A stretch of DNA of 6,485 nt from an uncultured Bacteroidota bacterium. Its GTDB lineage: Bacteria; Bacteroidota; Bacteroidia; Chitinophagales; Chitinophagaceae. Location: contig CAIJZF010000366.1 in the NCBI GenBank assembly GCA_903825095.1, forward strand, positions 1 to 6,485, in the 5' to 3' direction. Position numbers and translations under genes: made by a program. Positions 1-6,485 of this stretch are shown piece by piece; the first letter of the stretch is position 1; the number at the start of each line of letters is the position of its first letter. The notes under the pieces were generated by a model. It made no database searches, was not told the DNA's origin, and saw only the letters and a list, made by a program, of their open reading frames with translations.

Positions 1-2836
1 AGCAGCTGCTAAAGAATTCAACATCGGTCAAGATACCTTGATTGAATTCTTAGTGAAAAAAGGTTTTCCTAAAGATGACCTTAAGCCAACAGCTAAATTA
101 ACTGAGGATCAGTATTATTCTCTGCAAGCAGAATTTCAAAGCGATAAAGTAGCTAGAAATAAAGCAGACCATGTAGAGTTACCTAAAAATGCTGTGGCCG
201 ATAAAGACAAGGCGAAGAAGCCTGTAGTGGCAGAACCTGAAGCGGCTAAGCCTGCAGCAAAAGCAGCGGAAGAAGATGTGAAAGCGGCTGATGCAGCCGT
301 AAAAGTAAAGGCCAGCAAGGCTGCAGAAAAAGAAGTGGAGAAGCCTGTTACAGTTAAAATTGATGCACCTGAAGTAGAGTCGCCTAAAGTACTAGACAAG
401 ATTGATTTATCCTTAATAGACTCTTCTACAAGACCTAAAAAATCTGCGAAGAAAGAAGAGCCAGCTGAAAAACCAGCTAAAGAAACGCCAGCCAAAAAAT
501 CGGCGAAGAAAATTGAAGAACCTGCTGCAAAGCCAGTGAAAGAAACACGCGCTCCAGTAGATCATTCTATCTCTCCTGAAAATGTGCATGGCAAGATTGA
601 AAATATTGCTACTAAAAAATTAGAAGGTCCTAAAGTAATGGGTAAAATTGATTTACCTATTAATAGCGATACCCGTCCTAAGCCATTAAGTCAAGAAGAA
701 AAACGCAAACGTAAACGTATTCCTTCTCAAGGACCACAACAAGGTGGTGGTGGTCAGGGTCAAGCGCAAGGTGGCGGACAAAGACCAGGTGGTTACCAAG
801 GACAAGGTGGTGGACAAAGACCAGGTGGATACCAAGGCCAAGGTGGTGGAAACAGACCGGGTGGTGGTGCAAGACCAGGTGGTAATAGAAATGCACCTCA
901 AACTGCAGAACAAAAAGAAATTGGACAAAAAGCCATTCAAGATAAGATTAAAGAAACGCAGGCAAAATTAGCAGGCGCGGGTGGAAGAGGAAAAAGTTTG
1001 AAATCGAAATACAGACGTGCTAAAAGAGATGAAGCTGCAGAAAATGAAACCAATGAAATCACTGATAATAAATTACAAGTTACCGAGTTTGTAACTGTAA
1101 GTGAGTTATCAAGTTTGATGGATGTAAGTTTCGCAGACATTATTAGCAAGTGTATGAACTTGGGTATCATGGTTTCTATTAACCAACGTTTAGATGCGGA
1201 GGTAATTGAACTGGTAGCCAGTGAATTTGGTTTTGAAGTTGAGTTTGTAGGATTAGAAGAAGCAGAAGAAATGGATGAGGAAGAAGAAGCAGATGATTTA
1301 GCCAACTTAGTAGAGCGTCCTCCGATTGTAACTATTATGGGTCACGTTGACCATGGTAAAACATCTTTACTAGATTATATCCGTAATGCCAATGTAGTAG
1401 CTGGCGAGGCAGGAGGTATTACACAACATATTGGTGCTTATGAAGTGACTTTGCCGAATGGTAAAGCCATTACTTTCTTAGATACACCAGGTCACGAAGC
1501 CTTTACAGCCATGCGTGCGCGTGGTGCGAAAGTAACGGATATCGCCATTATTGTGGTAGCTGCCGATGATGCGGTGATGCCACAAACCAAGGAAGCCATT
1601 AGTCACGCACAAGCTGCGAATGTACCTATGATTTTTGCGGTGAATAAAATTGATAAAGATGGTGCGAATCCACAAAAAATATATGAGCAACTTTCTCAAA
1701 TGAATATTTTAGTAGAAGCTTGGGGTGGTAAATTCCAAAACCAAGAATTATCTGCTAAGCAAGGTTTAAATGTAGATACTTTATTAGAGAAAGTTATTTT
1801 AGAATCTGATTTATTAGATTTAAAAGCCAACCCGAATAGAGAAGGTTCAGGAAGTATTATTGAAGCCTCTTTAGATAAAGGTCGTGGTTATGTAGCTACT
1901 ATATTAGTACAGAATGGAACTTTAAGACAAGGTGATTTAATTTTATCTGGTCAGTTCTATGGTAGAGTAAAGGCCATGTTTAACGAGCGTAATCAACGTA
2001 TCGAAGTAGCGCCTCCTTCTACACCTGTTGTCATCTTAGGTTTAAATGGTGCACCACAAGCGGGTGAGAAATTTAAAGTGTACGAAGATGAGGCGGAAGC
2101 AAAAGAATTAGCTACGAAGCGTGCGCAATTATTAAGAGAGCAAGGTTTAAGAACTAGAAAACATATTACACTGGATGAAATTGGTCGTCGTTTAGCCTTA
2201 GGTAACTTTAAAGAATTAAATATTATCATTAAAGGTGACGTGGATGGTTCTGTTGAAGCCTTAAGTGATTCATTACAAAAATTATCTACTGAAGAAATTG
2301 CGATTAGAGTTATTTTAAAAGGAGTAGGTCAAATTTCTGAATCAGATGTTTTACTTTCTGCTGCCTCTGATGCAATTATCATTGGATTTAATGTAAGACC
2401 TTCTATGCAAGCCAATAAATTGGCAGAGACAGAAGGTGTGGAAATTAAATTATACTCTATTATCTACAACGCGATTGATGAAATCAAGTCTGCGATGGAA
2501 GGTATGTTGGAACCAAAAATTCAAGAAAAAATTGTGGCCAACGTAGAAGTAAGAGAAGTATACAAATTTGATAAGGCAACCGTTGCTGGATGTTTTGTAC
2601 TCGATGGTAAATTGAGTAGAAATAGCAAGATTAGAATTATACGTGATGGTATTGTGGAGTATCCTAAAGGAGAAGGTCAAAGTGCTGAATTAGGTAGTTT
2701 AAAGCGTTTCAAAGACGATGTAAAAGATGTCGTATCGAATATGGAATGTGGATTGACCATTAAAAACTTTATCGACCTTAAAGTAGGAGATATTGTGGAA
2801 GCCTTTGAAGAAGAGGAAGTAAAACGTACTTTATAA
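1..2836 (+). CDS. infB: Translation initiation factor IF-2 (5'-partial)
   Basis: IF-2 is the cytoplasmic GTPase that delivers initiator fMet-tRNA to the 30S subunit and promotes 50S joining. The frame is open from base 2; a TTG at 38 is an internal Leu codon, because the residues before it ([12 protein letters not shown]) already match the small N-terminal IF2_N domain. The true start therefore lies just outside the window. Numbering from base 2 gives 944 residues. In order: IF2_N-like segment (1-35); disordered Ala/Lys/Glu-rich stretch with internal repeats (about 50-230); three Lys-Arg pairs (234-239) and a Gly/Gln/Arg/Pro-rich repeat block (about 240-297); second IF2_N domain (about 358-420); acidic linker; G domain from about 439 with GHVDHGKT (447-454), GGITQHIG (471-478), DTPGHEAF (494-501), NKID (548-551) and SAK (584-586); beta-barrel domain II; the IF-2-specific domain III; and the C-terminal fMet-tRNA-binding domain (about 837-944) with its AGC and ECG motifs. 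All GTPase motifs are intact and the TAA stop is at 2834. The long extension suits Bacteroidota. Confidence 0.98.
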   Translation, partial: AAAKEFNIGQDTLIEFLVKKGFPKDDLKPTAKLTEDQYYSLQAEFQSDKVARNKADHVELPKNAVADKDKAKKPVVAEPEAAKPAAKAAEEDVKAADAAVKVKASKAAEKEVEKPVTVKIDAPEVESPKVLDKIDLSLIDSSTRPKKSAKKEEPAEKPAKETPAKKSAKKIEEPAAKPVKETRAPVDHSISPENVHGKIENIATKKLEGPKVMGKIDLPINSDTRPKPLSQEEKRKRKRIPSQGPQQGGGGQGQAQGGGQRPGGYQGQGGGQRPGGYQGQGGGNRPGGGARPGGNRNAPQTAEQKEIGQKAIQDKIKETQAKLAGAGGRGKSLKSKYRRAKRDEAAENETNEITDNKLQVTEFVTVSELSSLMDVSFADIISKCMNLGIMVSINQRLDAEVIELVASEFGFEVEFVGLEEAEEMDEEEEADDLANLVERPPIVTIMGHVDHGKTSLLDYIRNANVVAGEAGGITQHIGAYEVTLPNGKAITFLDTPGHEAFTAMRARGAKVTDIAIIVVAADDAVMPQTKEAISHAQAANVPMIFAVNKIDKDGANPQKIYEQLSQMNILVEAWGGKFQNQELSAKQGLNVDTLLEKVILESDLLDLKANPNREGSGSIIEASLDKGRGYVATILVQNGTLRQGDLILSGQFYGRVKAMFNERNQRIEVAPPSTPVVILGLNGAPQAGEKFKVYEDEAEAKELATKRAQLLREQGLRTRKHITLDEIGRRLALGNFKELNIIIKGDVDGSVEALSDSLQKLSTEEIAIRVILKGVGQISESDVLLSAASDAIIIGFNVRPSMQANKLAETEGVEIKLYSIIYNAIDEIKSAMEGMLEPKIQEKIVANVEVREVYKFDKATVAGCFVLDGKLSRNSKIRIIRDGIVEYPKGEGQSAELGSLKRFKDDVKDVVSNMECGLTIKNFIDLKVGDIVEAFEEEEVKRTL
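380..685 (+). repeat. Two dispersed copies of a PKV-KIDL-TRPK module inside infB
   Basis: Copy 1 (380-442) reads [10 protein letters not shown], then 5 residues, then STRPKK. Copy 2 (626-685) reads [10 protein letters not shown], then 4 residues, then DTRPKP. The protein similarity is clear while the DNA has diverged, so this is an old duplication in the disordered N-terminal arm of IF-2, not a recent DNA repeat. From memory, similar PKV-x-GKIDL motifs recur in IF-2 of other Bacteroidota. Their function is unknown to me; a short binding motif for the ribosome or a partner protein is possible. Confidence 0.75.
437..547 (+). repeat. Imperfect [15 protein letters not shown] tandem repeat inside infB
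   Basis: Two adjoining units encode [17 protein letters not shown] (437-487) and [18 protein letters not shown] (494-547), separated by a Pro-Ala pair. The second unit has one extra Ile codon. Most shared residues use different synonymous codons, so the duplication is not recent. The unit alternates Lys, Glu, Ala and Pro and is expected to be disordered; it forms part of the flexible linker ahead of the folded IF-2 domains. Confidence 0.7.
770..883 (+). repeat. 36-bp tandem repeat encoding [12 protein letters not shown] inside infB
   Basis: Two complete 36-bp units (770-805 and 806-841) encode the same 12 residues, [12 protein letters not shown]. They differ at only three bases, all synonymous third positions of Gly codons. 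A third, degenerate part follows (842-883): GGGNRPGG, then a shortened GARPGG. The block follows a basic KRKRKR run (701-718). Together they make a positively charged, Gly-rich disordered segment resembling the RGG/RPGG-rich tails of RNA-binding proteins. Short tandem units like this are prone to copy-number change by slippage. Confidence 0.9.
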
Positions 2837-2850
2837 AAAAATTAAGATTT

Positions 2851-2877
2851 GCTGTTTGGGTAAATGACCCAAGCGGC
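2851..2877 (+). promoter_or_regulatory. 11-bp RNA hairpin between infB and surA
   Basis: GCTGTTTGGGT (2851-2861) pairs with ACCCAAGCGGC (2867-2877) around the 5-base loop AAATG. All eleven positions pair in the + strand RNA, counting two G-U wobbles (2853/2875 and 2855/2873). In the opposite-strand transcript those two become A-C mismatches, so the structure suits RNA made in the direction of the genes. No T-run follows on the + strand, so it is not a classical intrinsic terminator. It sits 15 bases after the infB stop and 27 bases before the surA start. It may protect or process the mRNA, attenuate transcription, or influence surA translation. Confidence 0.55.
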
Positions 2878-2904
2878 AGAACTTTACCAAATAATAAAAA
2901 ATTG

Positions 2905-4296
2905 ATGAAATTAATTAGCATTGCGTTTTCTTTATTTTGTTTAACCCTCTCTTTTTCTGGGAAGGCACAAGTAAAAAAAGTATTAGCAGATAAAATTATT
3001 GCCACAGTGGGCGATAAATTTATTTTAAAATCTGATGTAGAAAATGCAATTGGCGATTACAAGCGTCAAGCACAAGGCCAGGAAAATGTAAACATACCTT
3101 CTGAATGTCAAGTAGTGGAAGGTCAATTAATTCGTAAAGCCTTAGTACTACAAGCACTTATCGATTCTATTAATGTTACTGAAGAGGAAGTTGAAGTAGC
3201 GATGGAAAGTCGTATTCGTAATTTTATTCAACAGTTTGGCTCTAAAGAAGTTTTAGAAGAAGTAGCGGGCCGTTCTGTGTTTCAACTAAAAGAGGATTTT
3301 CGTATTTTAATTAAGGAGCAAAAATTAGCTGACGAAATGCAGTCTAAAATTGTAGAGAAAGTTAAGATTACTCCTACGGAAGTAAGAAATTACTATAATA
3401 AAATACCTGTGGACAGCCTGCCTTTATACGAAAGTGAAGTACAAGTAACAGAACTGATAATGCATCCTAAAGCCAATAGAGATGTAGAAGAATATGTGAT
3501 CAAGCAAATGTTAGAGTACAGAAAACAAATTGAATCAGGGGCTAATAAATTTGATCAATTAGTTAAATTATATTCTGAAGATCCTAGTGCTAAGGAAAAC
3601 CTAGGTTTATTTAACTTAAATCGTAATGAGAAGAATTTTGATCCAGCCTTTATGGCGGGTTCTTTCCGTTTAAAAGAAGGTCAAATTTCTGCGCCTATTA
3701 AATCTAAATTCGGTTACCATATTATTCAACTTATTTCAAGATCGGGTGATGAAGCGGTGGTAAAACATATTTTACGTATTCCTCCTATTACTAATGACGA
3801 AATCAATGAAACAAAATTGTTTTTAGATAGTATTAGAAAAGAGATGATCGCAAATCGATTAAGTTTTGGCGAAGCCGTTAATAAATTTAGTGATGATGAT
3901 GGCAGTAAGTTTAGTGGTGGTGCTATCACAGGTCGTGATGGATCTACTTATGTAAATATTGACCAATTAGACAAGGAAATGGTGGTATTAATGAAAAACA
4001 TGAAGCCAGGAGAAATTTCTGCACCTCAGGTTTATTTAGACGATCGCGGTAGAAAAACAGTAAGACTTATTTATTTTAAAGAACGCACCACTCCTCATAG
4101 AGAAAACTTAAAGGAAGATTACAATAAAGTATCACAACGTGCATTAGAAGAAAAAAAGGCGAAGTCTATGGAGACTTGGTTCAAAGAACATGTACCTAAT
4201 TATTATGTTTTTGTAGATGATACTTTCCAAGCTTGCCCTGAATTAACAGATTGGACAAAAGTCGCTAATCAGATTGTGAAAGAAAAAGCGTTTTAA
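2905..4296 (+). CDS. surA: SurA-like periplasmic peptidyl-prolyl cis-trans isomerase/chaperone
   Basis: This 463-residue protein looks like SurA, the periplasmic chaperone that escorts unfolded outer-membrane proteins to the BAM machinery. A signal peptide is visible: Met-Lys, a hydrophobic core (3-18), then likely cleavage after GKA (19-21). There is no lipobox. The mature N-terminus ADKIIATVGDKFILKSDV is the typical start of the SurA chaperone domain. Two parvulin-type domains follow: the first at about 179-276, ending in FGYHIIQL, the second from about VKHIL (286-290) to 390. A charged helix and C-terminal tail complete it. E. coli SurA has 428 residues, so the length fits. I chose ATG 2905 over the in-frame TTG at 2902 because it gives a normal signal peptide and ATG is the commoner start. 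No Shine-Dalgarno precedes it, only A/T-rich sequence, as is usual in Bacteroidota. It lies 68 bases after infB and 14 before the pirin gene. The SurA-type architecture is clear; strict orthology to E. coli SurA is inferred. Confidence 0.9.
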   Translation: MKLISIAFSLFCLTLSFSGKAQVKKVLADKIIATVGDKFILKSDVENAIGDYKRQAQGQENVNIPSECQVVEGQLIRKALVLQALIDSINVTEEEVEVAMESRIRNFIQQFGSKEVLEEVAGRSVFQLKEDFRILIKEQKLADEMQSKIVEKVKITPTEVRNYYNKIPVDSLPLYESEVQVTELIMHPKANRDVEEYVIKQMLEYRKQIESGANKFDQLVKLYSEDPSAKENLGLFNLNRNEKNFDPAFMAGSFRLKEGQISAPIKSKFGYHIIQLISRSGDEAVVKHILRIPPITNDEINETKLFLDSIRKEMIANRLSFGEAVNKFSDDDGSKFSGGAITGRDGSTYVNIDQLDKEMVVLMKNMKPGEISAPQVYLDDRGRKTVRLIYFKERTTPHRENLKEDYNKVSQRALEEKKAKSMETWFKEHVPNYYVFVDDTFQACPELTDWTKVANQIVKEKAF

Positions 4297-4310
4297 TTCT
4301 ACTTATCCCT

Positions 4311-5030
4311 ATGTCATCTATTTTTTATCCAGCGAATGAAAGAGGCCATGTTCAATTTGATTGGCTAGACACTTACCATAGTTTTAGTTTTGGACAATAC
4401 CATGATCCTACTAAAATTCATTTCGGCGCACTTCGTGTTTTAAATGACGACAAGATTGATGCAGGTATGGGTTTCGGTACTCATCCTCATGATAACATGG
4501 AAATTATTACCATTCCTTTATTTGGCGATTTACACCATAGGGATAGTACAGGCAGAGATTGTATCATTAAAGAACATGATGTTCAAATAATGAGTGCTGG
4601 TTCAGGTATTCAACATAGCGAGGTGAATCCTAATAAAGATAAAAGGGTAGAGTTATTCCAAATTTGGATATTTCCCAAAGAAAGAAATATTACTCCTAGA
4701 TATGATCAAAAATCATTTCTTCCAGAAGATAGGGTGGACCAACTACTTACCGTGGTTTCTCCCAACGACCCAGGTACCTTATTTATTAACCAAGATGCCT
4801 GGTTATCCTTGGGCCATTTTAAGAAGCCTTTTTCCACTAAATATCCAATGCATCAAGCTGGCCAAGGCCTTTTTGCCATCTGTATTGAAGGAACTTGCAC
4901 CGTGGGAGGCCAAATCCTAGGACGCAGAGATGCGGTGGGCATTTCGGGGGTAGAAGCGGTCCAAATAGAAGCTGCTGCCGGCTCCGACCTGCTACTTATT
5001 GAAATTCCTCACTTTACCACGAAAGGGTAG
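4311..5030 (+). CDS. Pirin family protein (YhhW-like bicupin)
   Basis: This 239-residue protein matches the YhhW-like branch of the pirin family, cytoplasmic two-cupin proteins that bind one metal ion in the N-terminal barrel. E. coli YhhW shows quercetin 2,3-dioxygenase activity in vitro, but the physiological substrate is uncertain. The opening pattern (WLDTYHSFSFGQYHDP, residues 18-33) is diagnostic. The metal ligands are all present: His58 and His60 in GFGTHPHDNMEI, and His102 and Glu104 in GSGIQHSEVNP; these correspond to His57, His59, His101 and Glu103 of YhhW. The C-terminal cupin (about 150-235) is more divergent, as is usual. ATG 4311 is 14 bases after the surA stop, so the two are probably co-transcribed. 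The stop is TAG, overlapping a terminator-like stem. No signal peptide is seen. Codons in the last third contain more G and C than in infB or surA. Family assignment is firm; an enzymatic role is not. Confidence 0.93.
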   Translation: MSSIFYPANERGHVQFDWLDTYHSFSFGQYHDPTKIHFGALRVLNDDKIDAGMGFGTHPHDNMEIITIPLFGDLHHRDSTGRDCIIKEHDVQIMSAGSGIQHSEVNPNKDKRVELFQIWIFPKERNITPRYDQKSFLPEDRVDQLLTVVSPNDPGTLFINQDAWLSLGHFKKPFSTKYPMHQAGQGLFAICIEGTCTVGGQILGRRDAVGISGVEAVQIEAAAGSDLLLIEIPHFTTKG

Positions 5031-5040
5031 AAATTTTTTT
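5013..5040 (+). terminator. Possible weak intrinsic terminator after the pirin gene
   Basis: TTTACC (5013-5018) can pair with GGTAGA (5026-5031), including one T-G wobble, around a 7-base loop. Seven T residues follow at 5034-5040. The stem is short and AT-rich and overlaps the pirin stop codon, so it is a poor hairpin and may terminate only partly. The placement, T-run and new promoter-like element downstream fit the end of the infB-surA-pirin unit. Confidence 0.35.
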
Positions 5041-5055
5041 ACTTCTTTACTAGTA

Positions 5056-5075
5056 TACAATAGCTAACTATTGTA
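5056..5075. promoter_or_regulatory. Perfect 8-bp dyad (operator-like) upstream of purF
   Basis: TACAATAG (5056-5063) and CTATTGTA (5068-5075) are exact inverted repeats separated by CTAA. The right arm shares its last two bases with the candidate -7 element TAAATTTG, so a protein bound here would compete with RNA polymerase. If transcription starts just downstream of that element the dyad is not in the purF mRNA, which favours a DNA-binding site over an RNA hairpin. It could also form a weak AT-rich stem in read-through RNA. The binding protein is unknown. Confidence 0.4.
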
Positions 5076-5081
5076 AATTTG
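5074..5081 (+). promoter_or_regulatory. Candidate Bacteroidota -7 promoter element for purF
   Basis: TAAATTTG matches the TAnnTTTG -7 consensus of Bacteroidota housekeeping promoters exactly. It lies 19 bases before the purF ATG, implying a short leader of roughly 10-15 bases. No clear TTTG-type -33 element is found about 20 bases upstream, so the promoter would be weak, activator-dependent, or not real. Confidence 0.4.
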
Positions 5082-5100
5082 GGACTCCTTAAACTCCATC

Positions 5101-6485
5101 ATGAGCGACGAAATCAAACACGAGTGTGGGCTAGCCTATATTCGACTCAGAAAGCCTCTTTCTTATTATCTTCAAAAAAGAGGGTCGGTTACCTACGGAT
5201 TAAATAAATTATACCTCTTGATGGAAAAACAGCACAATCGTGGACAAGATGGTGCGGGTATAGCTACACTTAAATTAAATATTGAACCAGGTAATCCTTT
5301 TTTATATCGACTACGCAGTAATGCGCAACAACCTATTGCCGATTTATTTTATAAAATAGGTTTAGAAATTCAAGAGCTTGAAAAGTTTCAACCAGATATT
5401 GCGAAGCATCCTGGTTTAATGAAAGGACATTTACCTTTTATGGGTGAAATTTTATTGGGTCATTTGCGCTACGGTACGCAAGGAAAAAACAATCTTGAAT
5501 TTTGCCATCCTTTTATTAAGCGCAATTTAGTGCCAGGTAAAAATTTAGCATTAGCGGGTAATTTTAATTTAGTCAACACCGATGAATTATTTGAAAAAAT
5601 TAATCTAGATCCAGGTCCTTTTGAAAAGCAAAGTGATTTAGCAGCGATGATGGAAGTCATTCATCATTTCATAAGTAACGAAGAGTCCATAAATCCTAAT
5701 AACCCCAATATTGCCGATGCCTTAAAAAAGGCCGTGCCTTTATTTGATGGAGGTTTTACAGTGGGTGGCTTGGTAGGCAATGGACATAGCTTTATTTTAA
5801 GAGATGCCCATGGTATTAGACCTGCTTATTATTATATCGATGATGAAGTGATTGTTGCTGCAAGTGAAAGAGCTGCTATCAGAACTACATTCAATGTAGC
5901 TGAAAATGAAGTCTTAGAACTTATGCCAGGTCAAGCCTTACTGGTTGACGATGAAGGCAAATACAGCATAGAGCAAATTATTGAACCTAAAGAAAGACGT
6001 GCTTGTTCTTTTGAAAGAATTTATTTTTCAAGAGGAAGTGATGAAAAAATTTATAGAGAAAGAATTGCCTTGGGTAATCATTTAAGTCAAATTGTATTAG
6101 AGCGCATTGACAACGATTTGAAAAATACCATTTTTTCTTATATTCCGAATACAGCTGAAGTTGCTTTTTATGGTTTAGTAAAAGGCATGGAGAAATACTT
6201 AAATAAAATTAAAGTTGAAAGAATTTTAAGTTGGGGAAATGATGTGACGGAAGAGAAGTTAGAGGCCATGATTAATCGTAAAATTAGACAAGAAAAAATT
6301 GCGATTAAAGATGTGAAATTACGCACTTTTATTACCGAGGATACCAACAGAAATGAGATGGTGCAACACGTGTACGATATAACTTATGGTACTGTGCGCA
6401 AGGATGAAGATACCTTGGTCATTATTGATGATAGTATTGTAAGAGGTACGACTTTAAAAGAAAGTATTATAAGAATGTTGTCTCG
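5101..6485 (+). CDS. purF: Amidophosphoribosyltransferase, long Bacteroidota-type PurF (3'-partial)
   Basis: This enzyme would make 5-phosphoribosylamine from PRPP and glutamine, the first committed step of de novo purine synthesis. The frame is open from ATG 5101 to the window edge (461 codons, no stop). Related Bacteroidota proteins are, from memory, about 630 residues, so about a quarter is missing. The N-terminal class II glutaminase domain has Cys9 in KHECGLAY after an 8-residue leader, EKQHNRGQDGAGIA (42-55), GHLRYGTQG (120-128) and AGNFNLVN (152-159). The second half is the phosphoribosyltransferase domain: ERIYFSRGSD (305-314), SYIPNTAE (346-353), LRTFITEDTNRNEM (407-420) and the PRPP-binding signature VIIDDSIVRGTT (440-451). 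It differs from E. coli PurF by large insertions and by altered glutaminase and PRPP-loop residues. The start is fixed by the leader-Cys spacing, although no Shine-Dalgarno is visible. The gene follows a 70-base gap with promoter- and operator-like signals. I cannot exclude that it is a PurF paralogue rather than the main enzyme. Confidence 0.9.
   Translation, partial: MSDEIKHECGLAYIRLRKPLSYYLQKRGSVTYGLNKLYLLMEKQHNRGQDGAGIATLKLNIEPGNPFLYRLRSNAQQPIADLFYKIGLEIQELEKFQPDIAKHPGLMKGHLPFMGEILLGHLRYGTQGKNNLEFCHPFIKRNLVPGKNLALAGNFNLVNTDELFEKINLDPGPFEKQSDLAAMMEVIHHFISNEESINPNNPNIADALKKAVPLFDGGFTVGGLVGNGHSFILRDAHGIRPAYYYIDDEVIVAASERAAIRTTFNVAENEVLELMPGQALLVDDEGKYSIEQIIEPKERRACSFERIYFSRGSDEKIYRERIALGNHLSQIVLERIDNDLKNTIFSYIPNTAEVAFYGLVKGMEKYLNKIKVERILSWGNDVTEEKLEAMINRKIRQEKIAIKDVKLRTFITEDTNRNEMVQHVYDITYGTVRKDEDTLVIIDDSIVRGTTLKESIIRMLS

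Noticed and set aside
38..40. TTG at 38 as the start of IF-2
   Set aside because: The frame continues upstream to the window edge, and its residues match the conserved IF-2 N-terminus, so this TTG is an internal Leu codon.
136..495. Reverse-strand frame of 119 codons, Ser/Ala/Phe-rich
   Set aside because: It is the complement of the Ala/Lys/Glu-rich linker of IF-2, and its composition follows from that bias. The same applies to the reverse frame at 937-1305.
678..971. Open frames on both strands across the Gly-rich repeat of infB (such as a His/Leu-rich reverse frame and a Val/Lys-rich forward frame)
   Set aside because: Repetitive GGT/CAA/AGA DNA lacks stops in several frames; the peptides are low-complexity shadows with no domain or separate start signal.
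2844..2851. AAGATTTG as a -7 promoter element for surA
   Set aside because: It misses the first T of TAnnTTTG and has no -33 partner about 20 bases upstream.
2835..2877. The infB-surA hairpin as an intrinsic terminator in either direction
   Set aside because: On the + strand no T-run follows. On the - strand a T-run lies about 9 bases away, but the stem has two A-C mismatches and no convergent gene is present.
2778..3005. Reverse-strand 75-codon hydrophobic frame crossing the infB-surA gap
   Set aside because: It is largely antisense to the infB tail and the surA signal peptide, with no recognisable family or start context. Its hydrophobicity can arise from complementing A-rich DNA.
4702..4920. 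Forward 72-codon frame inside the pirin gene
   Set aside because: It overlaps a well-supported pirin frame entirely and has no domain similarity or start signal.
5469..5660. Reverse 63-codon frame inside purF
   Set aside because: It is antisense to the conserved glutaminase domain and resembles no protein I recognise.

Overview
The window looks like core chromosome of a member of the Bacteroidota, probably near the Chitinophagales/Sphingobacteriales, although that finer placement is a guess. The grounds are: AT-rich coding DNA that favours TTA (Leu), AGA/CGT (Arg) and AAA (Lys); no Shine-Dalgarno sequence before any start; a long IF-2 with an Ala/Lys/Glu- and Gly-rich N-terminal extension carrying repeated PKV-x-x-KIDL motifs; a PurF of the long, divergent type I associate with Bacteroidota; and a TAnnTTTG-type promoter element before purF. 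All genes lie on the + strand.

Layout: (1) 1-2836, infB (translation initiation factor IF-2), running in from the left edge and missing only its extreme N-terminus. (2) 2837-2904, a short gap with an 11-bp RNA hairpin. (3) 2905-4296, a SurA-type periplasmic peptidyl-prolyl isomerase/chaperone with a signal peptide. (4) 4311-5030, a YhhW-like pirin with a complete metal-binding set, 14 bases after the previous gene and so probably co-transcribed with it. (5) 5031-5100, a gap with a weak terminator-like hairpin plus T-run, an 8-bp perfect dyad and a candidate -7 promoter element. (6) 5101-6485, a purF-type amidophosphoribosyltransferase that runs off the right edge (about 461 codons visible).

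These are housekeeping functions: translation initiation, outer-membrane protein folding, a cupin protein of uncertain role, and the first committed step of purine synthesis. infB-surA-pirin could form one transcription unit, while purF appears to start a new one with its own promoter and possible operator. I found no tRNA, rRNA, CRISPR array, insertion sequence, phage gene or defence system. There is no convincing new system here. The points most worth a second look are the two intergenic structures, the repeat-built N-terminus of IF-2, and the unusual glutaminase-site residues and leader of the PurF protein.
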